DNA of 64,000 nucleotides, taken from contig CAZNPV010000020.1 of assembly GCA_964575025.1 (NCBI GenBank), positions 1-64,000 of the forward strand, given 5' to 3'. Within the stretch, counting starts at the first letter, position 1. Every line of letters begins with the position of its first letter. Below the pieces are notes generated by a model, which saw only the letters and a program-made list of their open reading frames with translations, was not told the DNA's origin and made no database searches. This document shows positions 1-9,033 of the stretch, piece after piece. This stretch comes from JABMQB01 sp964575025. Its GTDB lineage: Bacteria > Bacteroidota > Bacteroidia > Bacteroidales > Prolixibacteraceae. Both the position numbers and the translations under genes were made by a program.

Positions 1-1225
1 TGTGGTATAAAAGAATCTGCCAACTCCAATTTACCGGATAGGTATAGCCGCTTCCTGAAGTAAATTCTGCCTCATAATAAACATTCTCTCCTGTTTTAAA
101 ATTATCAGGACCATTTATAATTGCTACTTCATCGTTAATTCCTGTTGGAATACAGTTCATATATCCTTTAACAAGTACTATACCACTGTTTGTTCCGCTA
201 AATGGATAATCATTTTTATAAGAATAATTTGCAGAAATATTTCCTATAGATGATGATAAACTTGATGACTGGGTAAATGTAAAATCAGGGGAAAGTACAG
301 CACTAATCTTATTAATCGTTTCATTTCCATCATCTGCATGATTAGTTTTAAGGAAATTTACAGATGTAAAATGCACAGTGCTTTGACCATCTCCACATAC
401 CCAATTCCATTCAGACGGATAATAAATCTCATGAGTAGCATGAAAACCAGGACCTTTAGTTCCCATAGTAATATGACCAGTTGTTTTATATGGTATATTA
501 TAAGATTTTGGCAATAAAACCCCAGAAACATATCTGGCTGGAATTCCAACACTCCGGAGTAAAGCTAAAGATATATTTGTGAATCCTCTACAGTTGCCAT
601 TCTTCCTATCTATTACAGCTACAGCATCTTGTGGAATACTATTATTTGTATTATAACTTATATACCCACGAACCCATTCAGCTATTTTTTCAACTGCCTG
701 ATGCATGGAAGTACATCCATTTGTGATTGATTGAGCTAAAGAAATTATTGAAGAATTTCCCGATTGAATATTTGTCGTTGGATCAAGATATTGCAGTACA
801 TCTCCCGGAATACTGCTAGGGGGGAAGTTATCTGAAAAACACTCATTTTCCGGAATGTTGTTATAAACAGTTCCATTATATTCCCTAGTCACAGAAATAA
901 TACTTGGATTTTCACTAAAAGTGAGTACGTGTATTTCATTGCCATAAGAATCATATTCAATATTATAACTATCAGGGTTAATATTAGACGATACATATTT
1001 GTTGCCAATAGTTTTTGAATTATGTTCTAATGATTCAGAACTTGTCATTGGAACTTTTATTGTGATATTATCCCAAGAACCACTAGTTCTTGTGTAACTA
1101 TAGGTTTCGCTCCCATTTATATTACTTGCAGTCCCATATCCTGTATATTCAGTACAGATATTTTGGCTTAAACAATCCACTGAATAAATCAGGAGAATAA
1201 ATAATATGTAAAACTGTTTAGTCAT
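1..1225 (-). CDS. Secreted transglutaminase-like domain protein (3' end beyond window)
   Basis: The frame is open from the ATG at 1225 to the left edge (about 408 residues), so the C-terminus is missing. A signal peptide (residues 1-20, ending near CLSQ) is followed by a beta-rich region and a transglutaminase-like core at about 175-282. The triad is visible: Cys212 in NGNCRGF, His262 in FHATHEIYY and Asp279 in VCGDGQ. Such proteins may act as peptidases or crosslinkers outside the cell; the substrate is unknown. The start ATG overlaps the stop of the preceding gene by 8 bp, which suggests translational coupling in an operon with the two genes at 1218-2935. Confidence 0.8.
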   Translation of the reverse strand, partial: MTKQFYILFILLIYSVDCLSQNICTEYTGYGTASNINGSETYSYTRTSGSWDNITIKVPMTSSESLEHNSKTIGNKYVSSNINPDSYNIEYDSYGNEIHVLTFSENPSIISVTREYNGTVYNNIPENECFSDNFPPSSIPGDVLQYLDPTTNIQSGNSSIISLAQSITNGCTSMHQAVEKIAEWVRGYISYNTNNSIPQDAVAVIDRKNGNCRGFTNISLALLRSVGIPARYVSGVLLPKSYNIPYKTTGHITMGTKGPGFHATHEIYYPSEWNWVCGDGQSTVHFTSVNFLKTNHADDGNETINKISAVLSPDFTFTQSSSLSSSIGNISANYSYKNDYPFSGTNSGIVLVKGYMNCIPTGINDEVAIINGPDNFKTGENVYYEAEFTSGSGYTYPVNWSWQILLYH

Positions 1226-1952
1226 ATGCCAGCTGTATTTTAACATTTGCGATTATTTTCCCTGTATTATCAAAGAAAGCTACATGATTTAGTTTTTCTT
1301 TTTTCATTTCTGTAAGATCAATTCTTACTGAAAAATTACCATCCCCTTTTATGTCAACAGTTTTCAGCTTTAAAGCAGAATCATTATAATTAGTTAAATG
1401 ATTATCATTTAATAAATATTTTAATGGATTACTTCTTGATATTCCACTTAATGTAATATAGCCTTGGAGGCCTCCATCATCCCAAAAGCCCCCTTCGAAA
1501 AAAAAAGTTTCATCGAAGTCGATATAATTTTGAATTGCAATAATTAATAAATATTTTTCGCCATTCTTCTCTATCACATGATAGTTTATTTTGTTATAAT
1601 CCGGATTTAGAATAATTTTTAACAATACAGAATTTTTTTTGAATAACATATCAAAATCATATGATTCCCGGTAGTCCAGTATTAATAGACTTATCTGATA
1701 ATCATAAATAAAAAATGATTTTAACATAGTTCTTATACTATCTTTGTTGGTCAAAATTGCTTCATCAACTTTTTTTTGAGTTAATTGCTCTAATACATTC
1801 ATTAGAGAAGGATCTTTTTGCATTGAAACAATATTTATTCTATTTCTATAGTGATTAATTTCTTCAATGAGAGGATCAACTTCAAATGAATTTTTATTAT
1901 AGCCATAGAACCATGAAATCATTATCAATATAAATAAATAATACTTTTTCAT
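1218..1952 (-). CDS. Hypothetical exported protein
   Basis: 244 residues with a short N-terminal hydrophobic segment (residues 4-17) that looks like a signal peptide or anchor. I do not recognise the family. The stretch after it (LIEEINHYRNR at about 28-38, then an amphipathic helix) faintly recalls the first helices of CAP/SCP domains, but the later conserved His/Glu residues are not seen, so this is only an impression. It is the middle gene of a three-gene operon: 8 bp after the T9SS-sorted protein, and overlapping the transglutaminase gene. Confidence 0.65.
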   Translation of the reverse strand: MKKYYLFILIMISWFYGYNKNSFEVDPLIEEINHYRNRINIVSMQKDPSLMNVLEQLTQKKVDEAILTNKDSIRTMLKSFFIYDYQISLLILDYRESYDFDMLFKKNSVLLKIILNPDYNKINYHVIEKNGEKYLLIIAIQNYIDFDETFFFEGGFWDDGGLQGYITLSGISRSNPLKYLLNDNHLTNYNDSALKLKTVDIKGDGNFSVRIDLTEMKKEKLNHVAFFDNTGKIIANVKIQLAYD

Positions 1953-1960
1953 TTTTCTAT

Positions 1961-2935
1961 CTATTTAGTTAATATCATCTTTTTTGTATCAATTTCCCTG
2001 CCATCTACAACAAGTGAATAAAAGTACATTCCTGGCATTAATTCATTTCCTTGCAACATTATGGTTTGATTACCTGTTCCTGTAACTTGGAATTGTTCAA
2101 GCTGGTTACCCTGCATATTATAAATAAACATTATAACGTTGGTAGCCTCTTCCGGGATGAAACATTTTATCTCTGTTTGCTCAGTAAAAGGATTAGGAGT
2201 ATTTTGATATAATTTGGCCTCCTTTAATACTAATTCATTGTTTGTTTCAGCAGAAAGGGAAGCGCTCTTAAGGCTTGTGTTGCAACAATCTTTCTCGATT
2301 GTTTCAATCCTGCCTGAAAGTTCCTCTATAATACTTTGTTGTTCCTTTATTGCTTCAACCAGGACAGGGATCAACTTTACATAGTTAACTGAGTATAAAT
2401 CACACGTTGTGTCGAGAGAAACAACTTCTGGGATAACTTCATTAATTTCCTGAGCTAAAAATCCAAAATCTCTTTTTTGGCTATCCATAATCCTTGAAAG
2501 TAATATTGAATCCTTAATATTGTAGAAATCTTTTTTCATATTATAAGAAACTCCATTCAACAATAAAATTTTATCCAGACTACTTTTCAAAGGATTAATA
2601 TTTTCCTTTAACCTTTCATCAGACCAATCATATAAATTATCGTAATGAACATCATAGACATATAGTTTATTGAACTTTCTATCTGTCTTTCCCAAACATC
2701 CAACCCAATCATCATATGGGTGAATCGTTGCAACGCCACTATGTCCACTGTTATTAAAATGTAATTGTCCCCATCCTGTTGACCAGTATCTTGCTGTGCC
2801 ATACAAGTCAAGATTGTAATCTGCTGAAGATTTATTTATTGCAACATATCCGTTACTCAGCACTTTAATTTGGGAATAACCGGATATTGACAAAGCTAAA
2901 AAGCCTAATACGAAAATGAATAATTTTTTTTTCAT
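1961..2935 (-). CDS. Secreted protein with S74/tail-fibre chaperone domain and T9SS sorting domain
   Basis: 324 residues. A signal peptide covers residues 1-21 (GYSQ). Around 104-215 lies an intramolecular-chaperone (peptidase S74) type domain, with the hallmark SDERLKENI at 105-113, a GFLAQEINEVIPEV segment and a C-terminal coiled-coil stretch. From about 241 a type IX secretion type A sorting domain begins (LYQNTPNPF) and ends in the typical TKKMILTK. The protein should cross the outer membrane by T9SS and be attached or released. First gene of the operon leading to the transglutaminase-like protein. Confidence 0.85.
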   Translation of the reverse strand: MKKKLFIFVLGFLALSISGYSQIKVLSNGYVAINKSSADYNLDLYGTARYWSTGWGQLHFNNSGHSGVATIHPYDDWVGCLGKTDRKFNKLYVYDVHYDNLYDWSDERLKENINPLKSSLDKILLLNGVSYNMKKDFYNIKDSILLSRIMDSQKRDFGFLAQEINEVIPEVVSLDTTCDLYSVNYVKLIPVLVEAIKEQQSIIEELSGRIETIEKDCCNTSLKSASLSAETNNELVLKEAKLYQNTPNPFTEQTEIKCFIPEEATNVIMFIYNMQGNQLEQFQVTGTGNQTIMLQGNELMPGMYFYSLVVDGREIDTKKMILTK

Positions 2936-3292
2936 AACTTTAACTTGTTTTATGGGAGGGAGAGTTGCACCTTTCCCTCCCTGATTTATAACTAAAAATT
3001 GTAACCCGGCTATATGCCGGGTTCTTTTGTTGACTTATTATAAAAATGTTATTACAGATTATGAAGAAAGAAATTGAAGATATTTTTACAGGAGCTACCA
3101 TGTTATTTTTGAAGGTTATTTTCTATTTAAATATCGGAATTAAACAAATTCCTCCATAATAAATATTCTGCAATTAAGTAATAAGTAACCCGCCTGTCTG
3201 GGAAAATATCACGAGGGGGGGGGGTAGTTTATAATAAATCTAAATAATTAAGAGTGAAAATTTATTTTATTGAGTGTGAATATGTTAATTTA
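2936..3292. other. Intergenic region with two hairpins and a G10 tract
   Basis: 357 bp without a gene. It holds a stem-loop at 2954-2981 (GGGAGGGA/TCCCTCCC) in the 5' leader of the gene ending at 2935, a second stem-loop at 3003-3023 (AACCCGGC/GCCGGGTT, 5-nt loop), and a run of ten G at 3215-3224. Nothing else recognisable. Confidence 0.6.
3003..3023 (-). terminator. Stem-loop, possible terminator of the ABC exporter operon
   Basis: A perfect 8-bp stem with a 5-nt loop. In the minus direction it is followed by ACAATTTTTAG, a weak U tract. It could end the ABC exporter transcript or structure the leader of the next gene. Confidence 0.4.
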
Positions 3293-4021
3293 CTATAATT
3301 CATCGTAGAATTGCGATTCCCTGGTTTCACCGGTAAAAAACTCTTCGAGTTCAGCCAACGTACGTTCTGTTTTCGGCACATCTTTCATGATTTTTCCTTT
3401 TTCGAGGATTACGATCCGGGTGCACACATCGGTGATGTTATCCAGGTCGTGGCTTGAGATGAGGAAACTTTTTCCCTGGGCCGAAGAAATATCTTTAATG
3501 ATTTTGCGCAGTTTGAACTGCGACGACGGATCGAGGTTTGCAAAGGGTTCGTCGAGGACCATCAGTTCAGGATTCCCCATCAGGGCGCCTACCACGCCCA
3601 CTTTTTTCTGGTTTCCCCGGGAAAGGGTGCGGATGTATTTTTTCTTCCCGATCACTTCGTCGTTGAAGAATTCGGCAAAGGCTGACAGAAAGGCATTCAC
3701 ATCGTTGTCATTCATTCCCCGCAGTTCCCCGATAAAAGCAAAATACTCATCGGGGGTGAGATACCCGATGGTGAAGGTTTCGTCAATGTAGGCGCCGGTA
3801 AAGTTCTTCCATTCTTCCGATTTGGCTACCGGAATGTCGTTTATGAAAACACGTCCTTTCGAAGCCCTGATGAGGTCCAGGATTAATGAAAAAAAGGTAG
3901 TTTTCCCGGCGCCGTTGTTGCCCACCAGACCAAACACCTCTCCCTGAGGGATTTCCAGTTCCGGAAGGTCTAAAACAAGGGTCCCGGAGTATGCTTTCTG
4001 TAAATTTTCAACTTTTATCAT
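3293..4021 (-). CDS. ABC transporter ATP-binding protein
   Basis: 242 residues, normal length for an ABC ATPase. Walker A GNNGAGKTT at 34-42, a signature in the variant form LSRGNQKKV at about 133-141, Walker B LMVLDEPF at about 153-160 with the D-loop following, and an H-loop in SSHDLDN. It powers the membrane protein encoded 26 bp upstream (4048-5520) and is probably co-transcribed with it. The substrate cannot be told from sequence; this pair type is usually annotated as an exporter. Confidence 0.93.
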   Translation of the reverse strand: MIKVENLQKAYSGTLVLDLPELEIPQGEVFGLVGNNGAGKTTFFSLILDLIRASKGRVFINDIPVAKSEEWKNFTGAYIDETFTIGYLTPDEYFAFIGELRGMNDNDVNAFLSAFAEFFNDEVIGKKKYIRTLSRGNQKKVGVVGALMGNPELMVLDEPFANLDPSSQFKLRKIIKDISSAQGKSFLISSHDLDNITDVCTRIVILEKGKIMKDVPKTERTLAELEEFFTGETRESQFYDEL

Positions 4022-4047
4022 GCGATGCTAATTTTGTTAAAATTGGA

Positions 4048-5520
4048 TCAGGTTGCTTTATAGGCAGCCAGCATTTTGTGTTTTCTTTTCCGGTACTCGC
4101 GGGAGAAATAGCTGATTAGTTTAGGGTGAAGAATGATGCCCACGAGTCCTATTGATCCGAGTACAATAAAGGCTCCTGTGCTGCCAAGGATGAGGTAGAT
4201 AAGGCCATAGACAGCCAGAGGTCCGAAAAGGATAGGAAAGGCAATCAGCCACTGGGAGGCACCCATGCCCTGGTAGTTAAACATGCTTCCACGGTCCAGG
4301 TCAATGGCTTTGCGGCTGGTAAGTCCCAGGGCAAAAATAACAAAACTGTTGACCCCAATGTTGTACAGCATAACCACCAGATGGATATACAGTACCTTGG
4401 GAGAAATGAACATATACCCCAGCGACAGAAGGTAAAAGACCACATTGGTAGCAGCGATCAGGAAAAAGGCAGATTGAAGCATCTGTTTCATTTGTACGTT
4501 TTGTGCCATCAGAAAAGAATAGTACCGGCTGTGCCATGCCGGGAAAAACTGACCGTAGGTCATCCCGAAGATACCAGTCATGAACATCCCTCCGAAGACA
4601 TACATGAATTCCGGAACCTGCCCGTCGTTTTCCTTGTAGAGCAACAAGCCGTACAAAATAAAAAGAACCGACAGGATGGCTGAGTTTCTCGGGCGTTTGT
4701 TCCGGATGATCATCTTCACTTCCAGGGAAAGCATCTTTCCGTAGTCCCCCACCTGATGGAGCCATGAGAAATCGTGGGTCGACGCCTTGGTTTTCTTTTG
4801 CGACAGTTCATCAATAAAGAACCGGTTCAGCAGGTAGGTGCGGTTTAAATAATACAAAACAACAATCAGCACCGGAAAAACCAAAACCAACACCGGATGA
4901 GCAACAACAAGATCAAAGAATCTTCCGAAAGTACCGGTGATATCAAACACCTCAAAATAATCAATGGCAAAAACACCGGCTGCCAAACCCAGGAATCCGT
5001 AAAAAACAGCGGTGGATTCATTGGTACGCCATTTTACATAAATGGCCAGAAAATGGTTTACCAGGACCATCAGATACAGGGAAACAAGCCAGGCAACCAG
5101 GCTGGTGGTATCCAGTTCTTTTACCGCGGCTTTAAAAGTGAAGGGAATGAGCAACAAGAGGGGCAGAAGGTTGAAAAAATGCAGCACCGATTTGTTTAAC
5201 ATGTACCGGGCAATCCTTTTTCTTTTTACCGGAAGTATCAGAAAAGGTTGAAATCCCACGGTGGGAAGCGCCTGTACCATGATGCGCATTACAAACTCAA
5301 AGCCGATATATACGAAGATCAACGCATTGAATGCGGTGACCAGCGATTGATCCGGGAATTTTTCTTCGAGGTACTGGTGCAGATTTAACCCCATGGCCAA
5401 AGCAACCAGGGAAAAATAGAGAATCAGAAAAAGAAGCACTCCTTTGGTTGCAATATTTTTCTGCAGGTTCGCCGATCGAACCATTTCCCGCCAGGCAAAA
5501 TAGAAAAATGATCGTTTCAT
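4048..5520 (-). CDS. DUF5687-type ABC exporter membrane subunit
   Basis: 490 residues with about ten to twelve hydrophobic segments spread along the chain, the first at about 27-47. The N-terminus (MKRSFFYFAWREMVRS) and overall pattern fit the DUF5687 family of Bacteroidota, membrane partners of stand-alone ABC ATPases. It is the first gene of a two-gene operon with the ATPase at 3293-4021. Substrate unknown. Confidence 0.8.
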   Translation of the reverse strand: MKRSFFYFAWREMVRSANLQKNIATKGVLLFLILYFSLVALAMGLNLHQYLEEKFPDQSLVTAFNALIFVYIGFEFVMRIMVQALPTVGFQPFLILPVKRKRIARYMLNKSVLHFFNLLPLLLLIPFTFKAAVKELDTTSLVAWLVSLYLMVLVNHFLAIYVKWRTNESTAVFYGFLGLAAGVFAIDYFEVFDITGTFGRFFDLVVAHPVLVLVFPVLIVVLYYLNRTYLLNRFFIDELSQKKTKASTHDFSWLHQVGDYGKMLSLEVKMIIRNKRPRNSAILSVLFILYGLLLYKENDGQVPEFMYVFGGMFMTGIFGMTYGQFFPAWHSRYYSFLMAQNVQMKQMLQSAFFLIAATNVVFYLLSLGYMFISPKVLYIHLVVMLYNIGVNSFVIFALGLTSRKAIDLDRGSMFNYQGMGASQWLIAFPILFGPLAVYGLIYLILGSTGAFIVLGSIGLVGIILHPKLISYFSREYRKRKHKMLAAYKAT

Positions 5521-5575
5521 AAACGGGTGGATTGCCTTAAGGCATTTTTGTTTTTAAAGTTTGTGTTTAAAACAG

Positions 5576-5583
5576 CAAATATA
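5576..5583 (-). promoter_or_regulatory. -7 box (TATATTTG) before the ABC exporter operon
   Basis: On the minus strand TATATTTG matches the Bacteroidota -7 consensus TAnnTTTG, 55 bp before the permease start at 5520. I see no clear -33 TTTG at the usual spacing. Confidence 0.45.
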
Positions 5584-5667
5584 TTACAAAGAAAGCAAAA
5601 TTTTTCCTCTTCTGAGGTCACATGCTGTAACGTTCGCTTTGATATTTGAATGCTTCCGGTTTGGTAT

Positions 5668-7014
5668 TTATTTCCCGACAGCGATCAAATAGTTCAGGGT
5701 TCGGAAGAAGATCATCTGATCGCTGATAGCCGGTGTTGTTGCAAAGATGTCGTGAAGCGTATTTTCGGCCAGCAGGTTATATTCAGGGCCTGCCTGGACG
5801 ACATAAATCGTTCCTTTATCGTCGCCGATATATATTTTCCCGTCGGAAGCCACAGGTGATGCGGTGTAGCTGTTTCCTGATCCGGCTTTTTCCCGGTAAA
5901 CAGGATCGCCGGTGAGGGCGTTGTAACACGAAAGGGAACCGTTCCAGGCGAGGTTATAAAGGTATTCATCGATTAAAAGCATGGTTCCCATATAGGATCC
6001 GCCCCGGGGGATACTCCAGGCTACATATTCGTTGGAGGTAGCTGTATCGGCAAGTGTTATATCGCCGCGGGCATTCGTTTTAACAGCCATGATCGGGGCC
6101 TCTCTTCCGTGGGCACTGTTGAAATAGATCATTCCATGCCCGGTTATGGGAGTGGGAATCTGAATATCCCCACCCCCTGACATACGCCATATCTCTTCAC
6201 CGGTTTCAAAGTCATACCCCCCGCGGTGTTTGTATCCGTTCAGGGCAATCCGCGTTTTATGGTTATCAAAGTATATCGTCGGAGTACACCATCCGGGGTA
6301 TTCGTCTCTTTCTTTTTTCCATATCTCTGCTCCGGTTTTTGCATCAAAAGCTGCTACAAACGAGTTTTCCAGCACATCGTTCTGAATGATCACCACTCCC
6401 TCATGGATAATGGGTGAGCTCCCGTATTCCCATTCGGCTGAGGGGACAGCAAAAAATACGGCTTTCAAAATCCCGAAATCTTTTTCCCACAGCAGGTTCC
6501 CGTCCATATCGTAACAGTACAGACCTTCCGAACCGAAAAAAGCCACCACATAGTTGCCGTCGGTAGCCACCGTGCAGTTGGCATGAGTGGATTTCGGATG
6601 TCTTTTTTGTTCAGGGATCCCAACACAGGCGGTTTGTTCCCAGATCTTTTCCCCTGTAAATTTATTAAAGCATAAAACGTTCCATTCATGTTCAGATTCA
6701 TCCTCTACCGGGCCGATGGAACCGAAAATACCGGTCGATATTTCGGTGGTGTCTGTTTGACTGACAGCTGTAGTGATAAACAGTTTGTCATCCCAGATAA
6801 CCGGACTTGATAATCCCAGCCCCGGGATCCTGATTTTCCATTTGATATTTTCTCCGGTTTGAGCATCCCAGGAATCCGGAAGGTCTGTGTCGTTAAGTAC
6901 ACCACTTGCAAAAGCCCCTCTGTAGGATGGCCACTGTCTTCCCTGTCCGGAAGATGGGATGCAGGAGGAACTTGTAAACAAAGCGACAAAAACAAGGATG
7001 AATCGGATGGACAT
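5668..7014 (-). CDS. PQQ-like beta-propeller lipoprotein
   Basis: 448 residues from the ATG at 7014. This start places a lipoprotein signal at the N-terminus (MSIRFILVFVALFTSSSC); an in-frame ATG at 7053 would only add 13 residues. The mature part is made of repeated blade motifs (for example ITTAVSQ, GEKIWEQ, GAEIWKKE, GKIYIGDDKGTIYVV), the eight-bladed fold of PQQ dehydrogenases and BamB. The enzyme or binding role is not evident. A second member lies at 29607-30890; both neighbour sugar-processing genes, which suggests a link to carbohydrate use. Confidence 0.85.
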   Translation of the reverse strand: MSIRFILVFVALFTSSSCIPSSGQGRQWPSYRGAFASGVLNDTDLPDSWDAQTGENIKWKIRIPGLGLSSPVIWDDKLFITTAVSQTDTTEISTGIFGSIGPVEDESEHEWNVLCFNKFTGEKIWEQTACVGIPEQKRHPKSTHANCTVATDGNYVVAFFGSEGLYCYDMDGNLLWEKDFGILKAVFFAVPSAEWEYGSSPIIHEGVVIIQNDVLENSFVAAFDAKTGAEIWKKERDEYPGWCTPTIYFDNHKTRIALNGYKHRGGYDFETGEEIWRMSGGGDIQIPTPITGHGMIYFNSAHGREAPIMAVKTNARGDITLADTATSNEYVAWSIPRGGSYMGTMLLIDEYLYNLAWNGSLSCYNALTGDPVYREKAGSGNSYTASPVASDGKIYIGDDKGTIYVVQAGPEYNLLAENTLHDIFATTPAISDQMIFFRTLNYLIAVGK

Positions 7015-7061
7015 GACCTTACATTTAATGGTTTTCGATGCGGGAAGATACAAATAAATCT

Positions 7062-7118
7062 CTCCGGACCTTTTATACCTGAACAGATTTTTGTCCCTTA
7101 CCTCTCTCTAAGGGAGAC
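7062..7118 (+). repeat. Leader repeat, copy 1
   Basis: The stretch around CTGAACAGATTTTTG at 7079-7093, followed by CTCTCTCTAAGGGAGAC ending at 7118, recurs almost unchanged at 26965-27023 upstream of the Gfo/Idh gene. It contains a CCCTTA/TAAGGG inverted pair. No intact gene follows copy 1 on the plus strand, only the fragment at 7178-7312. Confidence 0.7.
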
Positions 7119-7177
7119 CAAACTGTTTACAGCGAAACACTTGTTTCATATGATTAAAGTGTTAAATTTACAAAGAA

Positions 7178-7312
7178 TTGCAGGACGAAAATAAACAGGT
7201 TGACTATATTACGTTTGAAGATCAGGATATCTTGTCGGCAATAAACACCCATCCGGAAGAAGTCTTTTCTTATGCCATAGATAACGAATGTGAGTGGGTT
7301 CTGAAATTATAA
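7178..7312 (+). pseudogene. Short coding fragment of 44 residues, possible gene remnant
   Basis: From a TTG at 7178 a frame runs to TAA at 7310-7312. The sequence (…YITFEDQDILSAINTHPE…, ending CEWVLKL) looks like real protein but matches no family I know. It lies about 60 bp after leader repeat copy 1, the same arrangement as the leader copy before the gene at 27073. It may be the tail of a deleted gene. Confidence 0.3.
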
Positions 7313-7330
7313 AACTGAACCCTTCCCGAA

Positions 7331-8593
7331 TCAGACCATCATTGCACTGAAAACCGGTTTCATTTCTATTGTTATTCCTTTGAATTCCGTTGTTTGGTTT
7401 TCAATCGTGTTTATCAGAATTACGGCCTTAGGCACTTGAAACTTTTTACAAAAAAGGAACAGGTTATTCAAATCGCTGTTTCTGATTTTGGTTTTATACT
7501 TCACTTCCACAGGAAGAACTTGTTTATTTTTTATCTCAACAAAATCAACTTCATGATTGTATGCATCGCGCCAAAAAAACTGCCAGGGCTTTAATGCAAG
7601 TAAAGCATTTTCAACAAGTAATCCTGTTTTCTGAAAATCATACATGCTTCGACTGACTGCGGGGCAGAAAGAGGATGAAGAGAGATAAATCCGTTTCATT
7701 TTTTTTTCAGATGTAAGTTGATTGGCAGAATAATTATAAAGGACTTTCACCACAAATGCCTGCTCAAGGATATTTATATATTTACTCACGGTTTTTGACG
7801 TTATTTTTAAATCGTTTGCCAGATTTTCATAATGAAGATAGATTCCCGGATTTTCTGCAACTATTTTCACAATGGCATACAAAATTTCAGGGTTTTCAAC
7901 CGGAAAGATAATTGGAATGTCCTCGAAAACTATCTTTTTAATAATTCCCAGTACATATTCCTGAACAAATGAATTATCAGTAATATTAACTGTTTCAATA
8001 AATTGTCTCGATAAATAATTTTCAAATTCAATGTTCAATTCAGAATGAAACATTTCAGGCTTTTCGAGGTAATTATTCCTGTTTCTGAAATGGAGGTATT
8101 CTTCAAAATCAAGCGGTTTCAGCTCAAACGAAAAAATCCTTCCTGCCAGGCTCTCCTGTGTTTTCTTTCTGATATAGAGCGATGTTGAGCCGGAAATGAA
8201 AAATTTCAGGTTGGGATATAAATCGTAGTAAATTTTCAATTGAGATTGAAACCCTTCCAGTTTCTGAATTTCATCAAAAAAAATAAATATTTTATCTGAA
8301 TTGAAATCCTTTCGGGTTTGGGTCTTAAAGGCGGTAAAAAGTTCATCCAAATCATATTTATCCTCATCAAAAGAAAAATACCATATACTTTGCGGTTCAA
8401 CATTTCGCTCAAGCAAGGTATTTATCACCTGAAGAAACAATGTAGTTTTTCCCAACCGCCTCAACCCTGTAAGCTCTATTATTTGCCTGCTCTCAATATG
8501 TTGCTCAAGGATTTCGATGAATTTCCTTGTTTTGGGGAATTCATACCTGAATCCCATATTCCAGTGCCTGTTGAATTTTAATAAATGGATCAT
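7331..8593 (-). CDS. AAA-family ATPase with DUF4143 domain
   Basis: 420 residues. N-terminal ATPase of the AAA_14 type with Walker A GLRRLGKTT at 43-51 and Walker B IFIFFDEIQ at about 103-111, a helical middle with a winged-helix-like part, and a C-terminal DUF4143 region carrying EVDFVEIKNKQVLPVEVKYK, reminiscent of a restriction-endonuclease-like core. The family is common in Bacteria and Archaea, its function unsettled (sometimes discussed as mobile or antitoxin-like). It stands alone here, with no obvious partner. Confidence 0.88.
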   Translation of the reverse strand: MIHLLKFNRHWNMGFRYEFPKTRKFIEILEQHIESRQIIELTGLRRLGKTTLFLQVINTLLERNVEPQSIWYFSFDEDKYDLDELFTAFKTQTRKDFNSDKIFIFFDEIQKLEGFQSQLKIYYDLYPNLKFFISGSTSLYIRKKTQESLAGRIFSFELKPLDFEEYLHFRNRNNYLEKPEMFHSELNIEFENYLSRQFIETVNITDNSFVQEYVLGIIKKIVFEDIPIIFPVENPEILYAIVKIVAENPGIYLHYENLANDLKITSKTVSKYINILEQAFVVKVLYNYSANQLTSEKKMKRIYLSSSSFCPAVSRSMYDFQKTGLLVENALLALKPWQFFWRDAYNHEVDFVEIKNKQVLPVEVKYKTKIRNSDLNNLFLFCKKFQVPKAVILINTIENQTTEFKGITIEMKPVFSAMMV

Positions 8594-8682
8594 TATTTCT
8601 AAATTTATAAATTATCGTAATTTCAGTTCCGATATTTTATAAAAATACCAGAACTGTAAATATAATATTTTCTGACAATTTA

Positions 8683-8802
8683 AGAAAACTGTCATGGTTA
8701 CGCCGGAAGCTTATACCATTTTTAACCATCAACGCCCTTGCCAAAAAAGTACGTGATGAATTGTATAGATTACTGGTGGAGGAAGCGGGGTATTTTGGGT
8801 GA
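8683..8802 (+). pseudogene. 3' remnant of an unidentified gene
   Basis: A frame ending at TGA 8800-8802 reads …INALAKKVRDELYRLLVEE then AGYFG. The last 25 residues have the helical, charged character of a real C-terminus, but there is no start and no domain upstream. The ending slightly resembles C-termini of sulfatase-like enzymes; this is a guess. The remaining 8594-9033 gap holds only this fragment and the terminator. Confidence 0.3.
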
Positions 8803-8912
8803 AAGGGAGTGTTTTAGTTGGTCATTGGTAGAAGCAATTTTTTAAATTCCCAAGATAACTTCTTCCCAAATGAATCAATAAAGAGGGGTGGATATTGAAA
8901 GCTTTTTTAATA

Positions 8913-8942
8913 AAAGGATGCAAACTTAGGTTTGCATCCTTT
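8913..8942 (-). terminator. Rho-independent terminator of SusCD locus 1
   Basis: A perfect 13-bp stem (AAAGGATGCAAAC / GTTTGCATCCTTT) with a 4-nt loop. On the minus strand it is followed by TATTAAAAAAG directly after the T-rich stem end. It sits about 90 bp after the SusD stop at 9034. Confidence 0.75.
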
Positions 8943-9033
8943 CGTTCAAATAATCTGGGTTTATTTTTTCTATTAAAAGCTTTGTTCGTCTGAATAGACT
9001 ATTTTATCCGTTTAAAAAAGTTGTTGTTTGTTG

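Noticed and set aside
1961..2935. Prophage, suggested by the tail-fibre/S74 domain
   Set aside because: No other phage gene nearby, and the protein carries a T9SS sorting domain and a signal peptide.
7331..8593. Toxin-antitoxin or defence system around the AAA/DUF4143 ATPase
   Set aside because: The gene stands alone, with no partner toxin, nuclease or mobile gene beside it.
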